A stretch of 64,000 nt of DNA, taken from Sphingomonas sp. AOB5 (lineage in GTDB: Bacteria; Pseudomonadota; Alphaproteobacteria; Sphingomonadales; Sphingomonadaceae). Both the position numbers and the translations under genes were made by a program. Below the pieces are notes generated by a model, which saw only the letters and a program-made list of their open reading frames with translations, did no database searches and was not told the DNA's origin. The DNA is taken from contig NZ_JARNTV010000002.1 in NCBI RefSeq assembly GCF_029433115.1, forward strand, positions 1 to 64,000, written 5' to 3'. This document shows, piece by piece, positions 28,387 to 37,048 of this stretch (position 1 is its first letter; each line of letters opens with the position of its first letter).

Positions 28387-30135
28387 TTGTCGAACGATCC
28401 GATCGTGCCGCTGGACCCTGCCTGGCCCAAGGCTTCCCTAGCGGCAGTCCAGGCCGCGATGACCGCGCCGGGCGCCAAGTTCGAGATGGACACCGTCGAG
28501 ATTCGCGGGGTGCCGACGCGGGTGTGGAAGAATGCGCCCCCCTCGTTGCGGGTGCTGGCGCAGCTGGTGCGGGCCTATGGCGCGCGCGAATTCACCATCT
28601 ATGAGGATGAGCGCGTCACCTATGACGCCAATTATCGCGCGGTGAGCCATCTGGCGCACAAGCTGCGCGAGATGGGCGTGGCCAAGGGCGACCGCGTCGC
28701 GCTGGCGATGCGCAACCTGCCCGAATGGCCGGTGATCTATTTCGCCGGGGTGAGCATCGGCGCGATCGTGGTGCCGCTCAACGCATGGTGGACCGGCGGC
28801 GAGCTGGAATACGCCATGAAGGATTCGGGCGCGAAGGTCCTCTTCGTCGATGGCGAGCGGCACGAGCGGCTGAAGGATTGCTACGAGCGCATGCCCGATC
28901 TGGAGCGCGTCGTGGTGGCGCGCGGCAAGACCGAGATCGTTGCGCCGGCCAGCCGGCTGGAAGTGCTGATCGGTGTCACGAAGGACTGGGCGACGCTGGA
29001 GGATATCGGCTTCCCCGACGCCGATGTTGCGCCGGACGACGATGCGACGATCTTCTACACCAGCGGCACGACTGGGAATCCCAAGGGCGCGCTGGGCACG
29101 CACCGCAATTTCGTGACCAACATCATGTCGAGCGGGTACAGCGCGGGCAGGGCGATGCTGCGCCGGGGCGAGATGCCGCCCGAAATGCCCGATCACAAGA
29201 CCACGCTGCTGGTGATCCCGCTGTTCCACGTCACCGCGTGCAGCGCGGCGATGATGACGCTGATCGCGGCGGGCGGCACCATCGTGTTCATGCGGCGCTG
29301 GGATCCGGTTCTGGCGATGGAGCTGATCCAGCGCGAGAAGATCAACATGACCGGCGGCGTACCGACGATCGCGTGGCAGCTGCTCGAGCATCCCGACCGG
29401 GCGAAATACGATCTCTCGTCGCTGGAGAGCATCTCCTATGGCGGCGCGCCGTCCGCGCCGGAGCTGGTCAAGCGCATCTATGCCGAGTTCGGCGCATTGC
29501 CCGGCAATGGCTGGGGCATGACCGAAACGACCGCGACGGTGACCCAGCATTCGGGCGAGGATTACCTGACCCGGCCGACCAGCGCGGGCGTGCCGGTGGC
29601 GGTGGCCGACCTGAAGATCATGGACGTCGAGGCCAAGGACGAGCTGCCCGTCGGCGAAGTCGGCGAACTGTGGGCGCGCGGGCCGATGATCGTGAAGGGC
29701 TATTGGAACAAGCCCGAGGCGAGCGCCGAGACCTTCGTCAACGGATGGGTGCGCACCGGCGATCTGGCGCGGGTGGACGAGGAAGGCTTCCTCTACATCG
29801 TCGACCGGGCCAAGGACATCATCATCCGCGGCGGCGAGAATATCTACTCGATCGAGGTCGAGGACGTGCTCTACGCCCATCCGGCGGTGACCGATGCGGC
29901 GCTGGTCGGCATCCCGCACCGCTCGCTGGGCGAGGAGCCTGCCGCAGTGGTCCACCTCGCCCCCGGCACCAGCGCGACCGAAGCCGAATTGCAGGACTGG
30001 GTCCGTGCGCGGCTGGCCGGCTTCAAGGTGCCGGTGCGGGTGCTGTTCTCGAAGGACACGCTGCCGCGCAACGCCAACGGCAAGATCCTGAAGAAGGATT
30101 TGAAGGCGCTGTTCGGCGAGGAAGCTGCGGTTTAG
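28387..30135 (+). CDS. AMP-dependent fatty-acid/aromatic-acid CoA ligase
   Basis: The 582-residue class I adenylate-forming enzyme starts at a TTG (28387) with GGAG 10 bases upstream; the ATG at 28379 is in another frame. Motifs: FYTSGTTGNPKGALG, GWGMTETTATV, WVRTGDLARVDEEGF, and the C-terminal NANGKILKKDLK with the catalytic lysine. It activates a carboxylic acid to its CoA thioester and is the second ligase of the region. It is divergent from the serine hydrolase across 156 bases, in which I see no clear operator. Its TAG stop overlaps the opposing TAA at 30132-30135. Confidence 0.9.
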   Translation: MSNDPIVPLDPAWPKASLAAVQAAMTAPGAKFEMDTVEIRGVPTRVWKNAPPSLRVLAQLVRAYGAREFTIYEDERVTYDANYRAVSHLAHKLREMGVAKGDRVALAMRNLPEWPVIYFAGVSIGAIVVPLNAWWTGGELEYAMKDSGAKVLFVDGERHERLKDCYERMPDLERVVVARGKTEIVAPASRLEVLIGVTKDWATLEDIGFPDADVAPDDDATIFYTSGTTGNPKGALGTHRNFVTNIMSSGYSAGRAMLRRGEMPPEMPDHKTTLLVIPLFHVTACSAAMMTLIAAGGTIVFMRRWDPVLAMELIQREKINMTGGVPTIAWQLLEHPDRAKYDLSSLESISYGGAPSAPELVKRIYAEFGALPGNGWGMTETTATVTQHSGEDYLTRPTSAGVPVAVADLKIMDVEAKDELPVGEVGELWARGPMIVKGYWNKPEASAETFVNGWVRTGDLARVDEEGFLYIVDRAKDIIIRGGENIYSIEVEDVLYAHPAVTDAALVGIPHRSLGEEPAAVVHLAPGTSATEAELQDWVRARLAGFKVPVRVLFSKDTLPRNANGKILKKDLKALFGEEAAV

Positions 30136-30485
30136 GCTTCGCCGCGCAGTTCCTCCGGGCTGGTCTGCAGCGCACGTTCCATGTCGGTCGAGGGGCCGAC
30201 GCGGGCGCTGCGCTTGCCGCCTGCCGGGCGCGGGAAGATCGTGTCGATACGGTTCTTCAGCGCCGCCTCGAACTCCTCGTGATTGCGCACGCGCGGGCGC
30301 GACACGGTGATGTCCTGGACGATGGCCAGCTTGATCCGCTCGACCGCATCGTCGCTCAGCACATTGGCGGCGACGAGCTCGGTGCAGAGCTGCGACAGGC
30401 CGACCATCGTCGCCTGGGCGCGCAGGCCGATATATTCGAGGCTCTCGTGCAGGCGCAGCGCCTGCTCGCGTTCATTGTGGTCCAC
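30132..30485 (-). CDS. Hypothetical helical protein
   Basis: This 117-residue cytoplasmic protein is predicted mostly helical in its first 85 residues (MDHNEREQALRLHESLEYI start) with a charged, loosely folded tail. I do not recognise the family. It is transcribed in the same direction as the ATPase-domain gene upstream (30592-31107), with a 106-base gap, and is convergent with the CoA ligase. Confidence 0.6.
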   Translation of the reverse strand: MDHNEREQALRLHESLEYIGLRAQATMVGLSQLCTELVAANVLSDDAVERIKLAIVQDITVSRPRVRNHEEFEAALKNRIDTIFPRPAGGKRSARVGPSTDMERALQTSPEELRGEA

Positions 30486-30591
30486 GCTTCATACTCCAGT
30501 CACTGGCCGGGGCCTGCGTCCGGAGATGCAAGTCAACGGCTGATGACTTGGCGCTAGGCGCGAATCGTTTCGCTACTATGTCTGTGGCGGA

Positions 30592-31107
30592 TCAGCCGGG
30601 AAACAACATCTGCTCTGCGGCATCCTCGGGCACGATCAGCCGTGCGCTGAGGAGCGGTTCGTGACTGTCGCGGCGGTCGAAACGGACAAGGTCCTCGACG
30701 ATCAGCGGATGCGATTTCAGCCCGGCCTGGAAGCGGAGCGACTGCGCGATATCGTCGCCCGCGACGAGGAAGCAGGCGGTCTGGCAGGTCGGGCGGAATC
30801 CGCTGCCCGCCGGATCGATGAAGCCGCCGAACTCGGTGAAGCGGCGCTCGATCGCCGAGTTCTCGATCATGAAGCTGTCGAGCAGGTTCGGCGCGACATG
30901 CGGGGCGAGGGCGAGGATCAGCAGCAGGCGCGCCTCGTCGGCCAAGCACAGGCGCGCGACGATTCCGGCATAGCCCGGCGCGGCTTCCACCAATGGCGGC
31001 GCGGGCGGCAGGTCGATCGCGACCGCCTCTCCATAGGCGTTGAGGCGGCTGCCGATACAAGCCTCCAGCCAGTCCAGTTCGGCCTTGATCACATCGGCAT
31101 TGTTCAC
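30592..31107 (-). CDS. Stand-alone domain like the N-terminus of injection-system AAA ATPases
   Basis: I start at the GTG at 31107, preceded by GGGGGGAAG, giving 171 residues; a longer open frame upstream looks spurious. The stretch LALAPHVAPNLLDSFMIENS, then RRFTEFGGF, GSGFRPTCQTACFLVAGDD and EPLLSARLIVPEDAAEQM reads like the N-terminal winged-helix-containing part of AAA+ ATPases encoded with contractile injection systems. In those proteins an ATPase module follows; here the gene ends at once and no Walker motifs exist nearby. It may be a truncated relic or a domain that works alone. The family match is from memory and should be treated as a strong suggestion. Confidence 0.6.
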   Translation of the reverse strand: MNNADVIKAELDWLEACIGSRLNAYGEAVAIDLPPAPPLVEAAPGYAGIVARLCLADEARLLLILALAPHVAPNLLDSFMIENSAIERRFTEFGGFIDPAGSGFRPTCQTACFLVAGDDIAQSLRFQAGLKSHPLIVEDLVRFDRRDSHEPLLSARLIVPEDAAEQMLFPG

Positions 31108-31329
31108 TTCGTCTTCCCCCCGTCGGTATCGGCAATCACAGAGTGCGGCGCCAGCAGGCCCGCCGGGCGAACGTGTCGCATCCTCGCCCCTCCTTAACCG
31201 GCAATGCGACGATGCGATGTTCCTTGAACTTATGCCAGCGGTTCGACGGTCGGACTCCTCATTGTCCGTCTCCCTTCCGATTGTGGCGGTGTTTGATATC
31301 GTTGGATGGCGAATACTGCGGGGGAAGTC

Positions 31330-31917
31330 ATGCGGAAGGCGGGATTGGTGCGCTGGGTGCTTATCGTCGCAGTGCCGGTCATGGTGCTGCTGCACCTGTT
31401 CTTCGCCTCGCTGCACGGCGTGGGCATCGGCATCGATGATATGGAAGTGACGCTGGCGGTGCCGCCGGCCAGGATCGTCGCGCTTGCTGCCATTGCAACC
31501 TTTCTACTGGCACTCTCCGCCTTGCATGGTTCGCCAGTTGTGAGGCGGAGCGGGCTTGTGGCGGGGCTGGCGGCAACGCTCCTCGTGGGATTGTCGATGC
31601 GCTGGGCGCAATTTGTCAGGCCGGAAAATGGCCCGACGGTCTTCGCGGAGCGGTGGGCGATGTTCGACACCGGACGTGCGGATGAAGCGTTCTATCCGAT
31701 CTGCCGCCGCACCGACGCTTTCTCGTTCCAGCTCTATGATGGCGAAGGCAGGGAATATATCTTCTGGCAGATCTGGCCGGTCAGCTTGTCGACCGATGCG
31801 ATCCGGGACATCGCCTGGTTCGAACTCGATCCGGACGCTGGCGATGGCGACGAAGCGTGCCGCGCGGCGTGGCGGAAACTCATGGAGCGTACTCCGCTCA
31901 AACCCGCTGGCCGATGA
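31330..31917 (+). CDS. Hypothetical membrane protein
   Basis: I choose the ATG at 31330 because GGGGGAAG lies just upstream; it gives 195 residues. There are three hydrophobic segments in the N-terminal half (around VLIVAVPVMVLLHLFF, IVALAAIATFLLALSAL and LVAGLAATLLVGLSM), then a soluble C-terminal domain with two or three Cys/Trp-rich patches (FYPICRRTD, IFWQIWP). The family is not recognised. Its last 20 bases overlap the end of the opposing glpK gene. Confidence 0.6.
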   Translation: MRKAGLVRWVLIVAVPVMVLLHLFFASLHGVGIGIDDMEVTLAVPPARIVALAAIATFLLALSALHGSPVVRRSGLVAGLAATLLVGLSMRWAQFVRPENGPTVFAERWAMFDTGRADEAFYPICRRTDAFSFQLYDGEGREYIFWQIWPVSLSTDAIRDIAWFELDPDAGDGDEACRAAWRKLMERTPLKPAGR

Positions 31918-33367
31918 CGTTCTCGATGGCGCTGCGCCAGCCGGTGAGGCGGGCGTCGCGGGTGGCTGGATCGAGTTGCGCGGTGAACGTCTCGACCTTC
32001 CCGCGCATTGTGGCAGCTTCCTCCAGTCCCGCGAACATGCCGCATCCCACGCCCGCGAGCATCGCCGCACCTAGTGCCGTCGTCTCGGCAAAGTCGGGGC
32101 GCTCCACGGTCACGTCGAGCATGTCCGCCAGATCCTGCGCGATCCAGTCGTTGGTCACCATGCCGCCATCGACGCGCAGCGTGGCCCAGTCGACGCCGTC
32201 CGCGGCGAAGGCGGTCTTCAGGTCGTGGCTCTGGTGCGCCATCGCTTCCAGCGCCGCGCGGACGATATGCGCCTTGCCGGTCGAGAAGCTGAGGCCGGTG
32301 ATCGCGGCGCGCGCCTCGGGCTGCCACCATGGGGCACCCAGGCCGGACAAAGCGGGGACCAGATAGACCCCGCCATTGTCGTCGACCGATTTCGCGATCG
32401 CTTCGGTCTCCTGCGCATTGGCGATCAGCTTCACCGAATCGCGGAGCCACTGGATCAGGCTGCCCGCGACGAACACCGATCCTTCCAGCGCATAGGTGCG
32501 CCGCCCGTCGAGCTGCCACAGACAGGTGGCCAGCAGGCGGTTCTTCGAGCGGGGCTGGGCGGTGCCGGCATTGGTGAGCACGAACGCGCCGGTGCCATAG
32601 GTCGCCTTGGTCTCGCCCTTGGCGAGGCAGGCCTGGCCGATGGTGGCGGATTGCTGGTCGCCGGCAAGGCCGCAGATCGGGATTTCGCCGCCGAACAGGC
32701 TGGTGGTGCCGAATCGGCCCGCGCAATCGACGATCTCGGGCAGGGCATGGCGCGGGGCACCGAACAGGTCGATCAGCCCATCGCTCCACGCGCCGCTGCC
32801 AAGGCCCATCAGCAGGGTCCGAGAAGCGTTGGTGGCATCGGTGACGTGCAAGCCACCCGTCAGCTTCCACACCAGCCAGCTTTCGATGGTGCCCAGCGCC
32901 AGCCGGTCGCCCGCTTCCTTGAGCTGGGGCCAGTTGGCCATGGCCCATGCGATCTTGGTGCCGCTGAAATAGGGATCGAGCAGCAGGCCGGTGCGCGCCT
33001 GCACGCCCGGTTCTTCGCCCGCATCCTTCAACGTGCGGCAAATGTCGGCGCTGCGCCGGTCCTGCCACACGATCGCGGGGGCCAGCGGCTCGCCGGTCGT
33101 CCTGTCCCAGAAGACCAGGGTCTCGCGCTGGTTGGTGATGCCGATTGCGGCGATCCGGTCTGCGCCACCGGCCTTCCCGACCATCGCGCGGGCGCAGGCG
33201 AGGGTCTTTTCCCAGATTTCGGCCGCGTCATGCTCGACCAGCCCCGGCGCCGGATAATGCTGGGTCAGCGCCGCCGATTGCGATCCCAATACGGTGCCGT
33301 CGGGCGCGAACAGCATCGCGCGCGTCGATGTGGTGCCTTCGTCGATGACGAGCAGTATCTCTCCCAT
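31898..33367 (-). CDS. glpK: Glycerol kinase
   Basis: The 489-residue FGGY-family kinase phosphorylates glycerol to sn-glycerol 3-phosphate with ATP. The N-terminal DEGTTSTRAMLF phosphate loop, WDRTTGE, IVWQDRRSA and the glycerol-binding region, followed by GLAGDQQSATIGQ and VDGGMVTNDWIAQ, are diagnostic, and the length matches GlpK. No glpF, glpD or glpR is adjacent, so it stands apart from the usual glp operon; glycerol would enter by diffusion or from lipid turnover. It overlaps the end of the opposing membrane-protein gene by 20 bases. Confidence 0.95.
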   Translation of the reverse strand: MGEILLVIDEGTTSTRAMLFAPDGTVLGSQSAALTQHYPAPGLVEHDAAEIWEKTLACARAMVGKAGGADRIAAIGITNQRETLVFWDRTTGEPLAPAIVWQDRRSADICRTLKDAGEEPGVQARTGLLLDPYFSGTKIAWAMANWPQLKEAGDRLALGTIESWLVWKLTGGLHVTDATNASRTLLMGLGSGAWSDGLIDLFGAPRHALPEIVDCAGRFGTTSLFGGEIPICGLAGDQQSATIGQACLAKGETKATYGTGAFVLTNAGTAQPRSKNRLLATCLWQLDGRRTYALEGSVFVAGSLIQWLRDSVKLIANAQETEAIAKSVDDNGGVYLVPALSGLGAPWWQPEARAAITGLSFSTGKAHIVRAALEAMAHQSHDLKTAFAADGVDWATLRVDGGMVTNDWIAQDLADMLDVTVERPDFAETTALGAAMLAGVGCGMFAGLEEAATMRGKVETFTAQLDPATRDARLTGWRSAIENVIGQRV

Positions 33368-33464
33368 GTATCGAGGCTAGCCGGGTTTTCCCCTCGTGGA
33401 AACGGGGCGGGACTTGTTGCCCCCACGCCCTGCCGCGCCTAACGTACCCCTGCGAGGGTAGGGT

Positions 33465-34712
33465 ATGAACGAGCAAGCCGGAACGACGGGCGCGAACACG
33501 CCGCATACGGGAGCTGCTGCGGCGGCGCCTGCACCCGAGGCTGTGCCGCCGTCGCCGATGCTTCCCGCCGCGGGTGCTGAAGGCGAGATGCAGCGCGACC
33601 GGCTGATGGCGGCGCTGGCGCTGCTCGCGGGGATCGGCCTGCTGCTCGCGCTGCCTTTCGCGCTGAAGGCCGGTAGCGAGTTCTTCCTGCCCCTGACCGG
33701 TGCGGTGGTGATCGCCATCGCGCTGGTGCCCCTGCTCGAATGGCTGGAGCGGCATCGCATCCCTTCGCCGATCGCCGCCTTTACCTGCGTGCTGCTGTTC
33801 CTGGTCGCGGCGAATGTCGCGCTGGCGTCGATCGTGGTGCCGGCGACCCAGTGGATCCGCGACCTGCCGGCCAAGATTCCGCAGATCCAGAACAATCTCG
33901 CGCCGCTGATCGAATTCTATTCGAACCTCGATCAGTTCGTGAACCGCACGCTGATGAACTTCGCAGCCGAGCCGATGAAGCAGCCTGCGGTGATGGCCGC
34001 TACGCCGCCGCGTTCGCTGCTCGATCTGTTTGCCACCTCGGCGCCGTCGGCGATCATCGAGAGCTTCTTCGCGATCCTGGTGATCTATTTCTTCCTGTCG
34101 GGCTGGACCCGGCTGCGGCGCGGCGCAATCACCAGCCGTTCCAGCTTTGGCGGGGCGATGGCGACCGCGCGGGTGATCCAGGACGTGGTCGACGATACCT
34201 CGGCCTATCTGGGCACGATCACGCTGATCAATCTGGTGCTGGGCCTGATCGTTGCCGCCGCGCTGTGGATGATCGGCATGCCCAGTCCGCTGATGTGGGG
34301 CGGGATGGTCGCGCTGCTCAACTATATCCCCTATTTCGGGCCGGTGATCGCGGCGCTGCTGCTGGCGATCGGCGGGCTGATGAGCTTTCCCGAGATTGGC
34401 TGGGCATTGGTGCCGGCCGCGATCATGATCGTCGCGCATCTGATCGAAGCGAATGTGGTGACGCCGCTGATCGTCGGTCACCGCCTGACGATCAGCCCGA
34501 TCCTGATCCTGATCTCGCTCAGCTTCTGGGGATGGGTGTGGGGCACGCCGGGCGCGCTGATGGCGGTGCCGATTCTCATCATCGTCCAGACCGTGATGAA
34601 CGCCGCGGGCAAGCCGGATATCGCCGGATTCCTGTTCGAACACGGCACGCTGACGCATGATCGCACTGCCAGCCGCTTCCGTCGTTCCCCCGGGCGCGAC
34701 AATTCCGGCTAA
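33465..34712 (+). CDS. AI-2E family transporter (PerM/TqsA-like)
   Basis: This 415-residue membrane protein has a disordered, Ala/Pro-rich N-terminal tail of about 40 residues, then about eight membrane helices. LNYIPYFGPVIAALLLAIGG and NVVTPLIVGHRLTISPILIL are signature stretches of the AI-2E transporter family, whose members export signals or ions (for example sodium/proton antiport in some). The exact substrate is unknown. It is divergent from glpK and followed by a tRNA gene with its own promoter. Confidence 0.88.
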   Translation: MNEQAGTTGANTPHTGAAAAAPAPEAVPPSPMLPAAGAEGEMQRDRLMAALALLAGIGLLLALPFALKAGSEFFLPLTGAVVIAIALVPLLEWLERHRIPSPIAAFTCVLLFLVAANVALASIVVPATQWIRDLPAKIPQIQNNLAPLIEFYSNLDQFVNRTLMNFAAEPMKQPAVMAATPPRSLLDLFATSAPSAIIESFFAILVIYFFLSGWTRLRRGAITSRSSFGGAMATARVIQDVVDDTSAYLGTITLINLVLGLIVAAALWMIGMPSPLMWGGMVALLNYIPYFGPVIAALLLAIGGLMSFPEIGWALVPAAIMIVAHLIEANVVTPLIVGHRLTISPILILISLSFWGWVWGTPGALMAVPILIIVQTVMNAAGKPDIAGFLFEHGTLTHDRTASRFRRSPGRDNSG

Positions 34713-34718
34713 AGCGTG

Positions 34719-34747
34719 TTGACAGGGGTGGGACCCGCGTCTAGTGC
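34719..34747 (+). promoter_or_regulatory. Promoter of tRNA-Asp
   Basis: A consensus TTGACA at 34719-34724 is followed after 17 bases by TAGTGC at 34742-34747, about 20 bases before the mature tRNA 5' end. Position and -35 quality make it the best promoter match in the window. Confidence 0.6.
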
Positions 34748-34767
34748 CCGCCTCCTCGCTGGTTCAA

Positions 34768-34844
<77 letters not shown>

Positions 34845-34856
34845 TCGCTCACGAAA

Positions 34857-35288
34857 TCAGGGATTTCGATTGAGGATGGCGTCGGCCGAATAACGGCCCG
34901 CACCGATTGTCGCGAAGATCAATCCGAACAGGATCAGGCATGCGGACGGAAACGCGCCGCGAATGCCCAGCTTTGCGTCCACCATCGCAATCGCCACCGC
35001 GAAATTGATCGCGCAGATCAGTCCGGCCCAGCGCGTGCCGATGCCGGCAAGGAACGCCACGCCGCACATGAACTGCGCATAGACCGAGAGCGGCGCGGCG
35101 ATGCCCGGCATGGGGAAATCGTGAAAGGCGAGGAAGTTGCGGAACTCGCTCATCCGCGCCGGATCGACGATATTGTCCCACACGCCCCAGATCAGAAACG
35201 CGCCGATGGTCAGTCGTGAGGCGAGCAACACGGCATCGCGGCGAATCGCCCAGCCGGGTTGCACGACAATGTGCTTCCAGTCGGACAT
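34857..35288 (-). CDS. DoxX family membrane protein
   Basis: The 143-residue protein has four membrane helices; LLASRLTIGAFLIWGVWDNI and VYAQFMCGVAFLAGIGTRWAGLI are typical of DoxX/SURF4-like proteins. Members associate with respiratory chain or thiol-stress functions, but no activity can be assigned here. GGAGAGGATCGC lies before the ATG at 35288. It ends 13 bases from the tRNA and leads on the minus strand from a run of small membrane-protein genes. Confidence 0.8.
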   Translation of the reverse strand: MSDWKHIVVQPGWAIRRDAVLLASRLTIGAFLIWGVWDNIVDPARMSEFRNFLAFHDFPMPGIAAPLSVYAQFMCGVAFLAGIGTRWAGLICAINFAVAIAMVDAKLGIRGAFPSACLILFGLIFATIGAGRYSADAILNRNP

Positions 35289-35300
35289 GCGATCCTCTCC

Positions 35301-35552
35301 CTATTGCTTCTCCCGGTGACGGATCCGGTCGATCACGAGAACCGGCAGGCCCGCCACCATGGCGATGACGCACAATGTGACGAAACCCGATTCGATCGGC
35401 CAGCGGAAAGCGGGGCCGATGGCGAACCATGCAAGCCCGACGATGATCAGCGAGATCAGTCCGCCGCCGAACGCAAAGGTCGCGGCGACGGTGATCGCTT
35501 CCCAGCGGGGATTGCGCGGGGGCGGTTCAGCGGCTGGCGAGGGACTTCTCAC
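35301..35552 (-). CDS. Small two-helix membrane protein
   Basis: An 83-residue product from a GTG start at 35552, with a proline-rich head (SPSPAAEPPPRNPRWE), two hydrophobic helices and a basic tail (DRIRHREKQ). Its start overlaps the end of the next upstream gene by 26 bases. No family is recognised; a role in the envelope is all that can be said. Confidence 0.55.
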   Translation of the reverse strand: MRSPSPAAEPPPRNPRWEAITVAATFAFGGGLISLIIVGLAWFAIGPAFRWPIESGFVTLCVIAMVAGLPVLVIDRIRHREKQ

Positions 35553-35799
35553 GGCGCGCGTTGCGCCAATCGAGGATCAGGATCGGTGCCGCCAGCACGA
35601 GAGGGATAGCGATGCTGCCGAGTACGGCCAGCGGAAGCCAACCCTCGGCAAATATCTCGAAGCCGGACGTCATGCCTTGCAGCAGCGCTGTGGCAACGCC
35701 GGTACAGGCTATCCACACCAGAAAATGCGCGACCTGCGACAGCGATTCGCGCAGCAGGCGCTTCAGCGGGAAGGGCTGCTTCGGCGGGGTTATTTCCAC
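35527..35799 (-). CDS. Small membrane protein
   Basis: The GTG at 35799, with GGAG 8 bases upstream, gives a product of 90 residues starting M-EITPPKQPFPLKRLL; an ATG at 35817 in the same frame (96 residues) lacks a ribosome site. Two hydrophobic segments are visible (VAHFLVWIACTGVATALL and PLAVLGSIAIPLVLAAPILIL) and the tail is basic (DWRNARREK). The family is unknown. Its start overlaps the DUF2842-like gene and its end overlaps the gene at 35301-35552, so the three are probably co-expressed. Confidence 0.55.
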   Translation of the reverse strand: MEITPPKQPFPLKRLLRESLSQVAHFLVWIACTGVATALLQGMTSGFEIFAEGWLPLAVLGSIAIPLVLAAPILILDWRNARREKSLASR

Positions 35800-36023
35800 C
35801 GCCCCAGCTCCATCCATCGCAGCAACGGCTTGAGCGGCATGATCCAGATGATGCCCAGCACCACATAGATGACGAGTTGCACCAGCACCGGCAGCGATCC
35901 GATCTCGGCCGAGAAGCTGGCGACCGCGACGATCCACACCAGGATCAGCACGAGGATGCCGAACATCCCCGCGGGCTTGCGCCAGCTCGGCTGCGGTCCG
36001 GAATCGGGTCCTATTTGTGACAC
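35790..36023 (-). CDS. DUF2842-like small membrane protein
   Basis: A GTG start at 36023 gives 77 residues. The two-helix core FGILVLILVWIVAVASFSAE and LVQLVIYVVLGIIWIMPLKP with the ending LLRWMELGRWK matches the alphaproteobacterial DUF2842 family, whose function is unknown. Its start lies inside the last codons of the 5-FCL gene (13-base overlap), indicating translational coupling to that gene. Confidence 0.75.
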   Translation of the reverse strand: MSQIGPDSGPQPSWRKPAGMFGILVLILVWIVAVASFSAEIGSLPVLVQLVIYVVLGIIWIMPLKPLLRWMELGRWK

Positions 36024-36559
36024 AGCATGCCTTCCTCGGTGATCACGGCGTGGAGCGGCACATCCCAGATGTCCGTCGGGACCGCGGGGACCTGCTGCAC
36101 GCTCCATGCGATACCGACCCGCCACGCATCGGGATAGCGGGCAAAGGCACGGTCGTAATGGCCGGCGCCCTGACCAAGCCGGTCGAGCCGCGCGTCGAAG
36201 CCGAGCAGTGGCGTCAGGATGATGTCCGGCGTCACTTCCTCGGCGTCCGCACCGGGCTGGCGCAGGCCCAGCTGGCCGGTGACCAGCGGATCGCCCAGGC
36301 TCCAGGCGAGGAAGCGCATCGGGCTGGTGCGATCAGTGACGCGGGGCAAAGCGAGGCGGCAGCCCTTGGCCACCGCCGCGGCCGCGAGCTGGGTGGGATC
36401 GGCCTCGCTGCCGAGCGCGATATAGCTTGTGACGACCAGATCCGGCTTCAGCCGTTCCAGAAATGCTTCGGGTGCTGTGATCGCGCTGACCGATTCGGCC
36501 GCAAACCGGTCGCGTTCGGCGCGGAGCCTTGCCCGGAGGGCCAGTTTATCGGGGATCAT
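36011..36559 (-). CDS. 5-formyltetrahydrofolate cyclo-ligase
   Basis: This 182-residue enzyme converts 5-formyl-THF to 5,10-methenyl-THF with ATP. The C-terminal GFDARLDRLGQGAGHYDRAF loop (GxGxGxYDR) and the basic start KLALRARLRAERD are diagnostic. Its position downstream of zapA with a 6S-like RNA between them is the conserved ygfE-ssrS-ygfA order seen from Escherichia coli to alphaproteobacteria. Confidence 0.93.
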   Translation of the reverse strand: MIPDKLALRARLRAERDRFAAESVSAITAPEAFLERLKPDLVVTSYIALGSEADPTQLAAAAVAKGCRLALPRVTDRTSPMRFLAWSLGDPLVTGQLGLRQPGADAEEVTPDIILTPLLGFDARLDRLGQGAGHYDRAFARYPDAWRVGIAWSVQQVPAVPTDIWDVPLHAVITEEGMLCHK

Positions 36560-36576
36560 ATCTGTCCGATCGGGGT

Positions 36577-36735
36577 GGTGGGACCGCCATGGCCGTTTGC
36601 CTGAATATCCTCTGACGCCAAGTACGTCAGGTGGGGATCATGTACGACAGACCAGGATCTGCGCAGGGACAACCCCCATGGATGATGAATCGCCTCAGGG
36701 ATAATCGCTAAAGCTCGTACCGGGCAGTGCCCACC
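36577..36735 (-). ncRNA. ssrS: 6S RNA (ssrS)
   Basis: The region between zapA and the 5-FCL gene has no coding sequence. On the minus strand, GGTGGGCACTGCC (36735-36723) pairs with GGCGGTCCCACC (36588-36577) as a closing stem, and the two sides between them can form one long interrupted hairpin with an open central part, the 6S RNA shape that mimics an open promoter and binds sigma-70 RNA polymerase. The length of about 159 bases and the gene order support the call. The exact ends are estimates; no covariance search was possible. Confidence 0.7.
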
Positions 36736-36745
36736 GTCAACCTAT

Positions 36746-37048
36746 CTAGGCGCTCGCACTGTCTTCCTCAAGGGCAGCGGCGACGGCTTCGAGACGATCT
36801 GCGATGCGATCGAGCAGGACGGGCGAGACGCCGGAGGGCGGATTCTTCTCCGCCTCGTCGAGCAGGTCGGCCAGGATCAGCGCGAGATAGAGCAGGGTCT
36901 TCTCGGCACTGAGGCCGCCCGAGGCGCGCTGGGCAGTATCGGCATGCTTGGCCAGCAGCGCTTCGAGGTGGCGCAAATGGGACTCGTCACCCTCTCGCGC
37001 GGCGACATTATAGCTTCGGCCGGCGACGGTGAGGGTGATTTCGGCCAT
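36746..37048 (-). CDS. zapA: Cell division protein ZapA
   Basis: This 100-residue protein carries the ZapA fold: N-terminal beta strands (MAEITLTVAGRSYNVAAREG), HLRHLEALLAKHADTAQRAS and a long C-terminal coiled coil (TLLYLALILADLLDEAEKN then LDRIADRLEAVAAALEED). It stabilises FtsZ bundles at the division site. Its ATG overlaps the stop of the upstream small gene (TGATG at 37048). Confidence 0.92.
   Translation of the reverse strand: MAEITLTVAGRSYNVAAREGDESHLRHLEALLAKHADTAQRASGGLSAEKTLLYLALILADLLDEAEKNPPSGVSPVLLDRIADRLEAVAAALEEDSASA

Noticed and set aside
31108-31416. Upstream extension of the injection-system-like domain gene
   Set aside because: The added residues are low-information and overlap the divergent membrane-protein gene; the GTG at 31107 has a good ribosome site and starts the conserved region.
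34852-34868. CGAAATC-AGG-GATTTCG hairpin as terminator of tRNA-Asp
   Set aside because: The stem is good but it has no T-rich tail and lies in the DoxX coding end; it may still slow transcription, but I cannot support the call.
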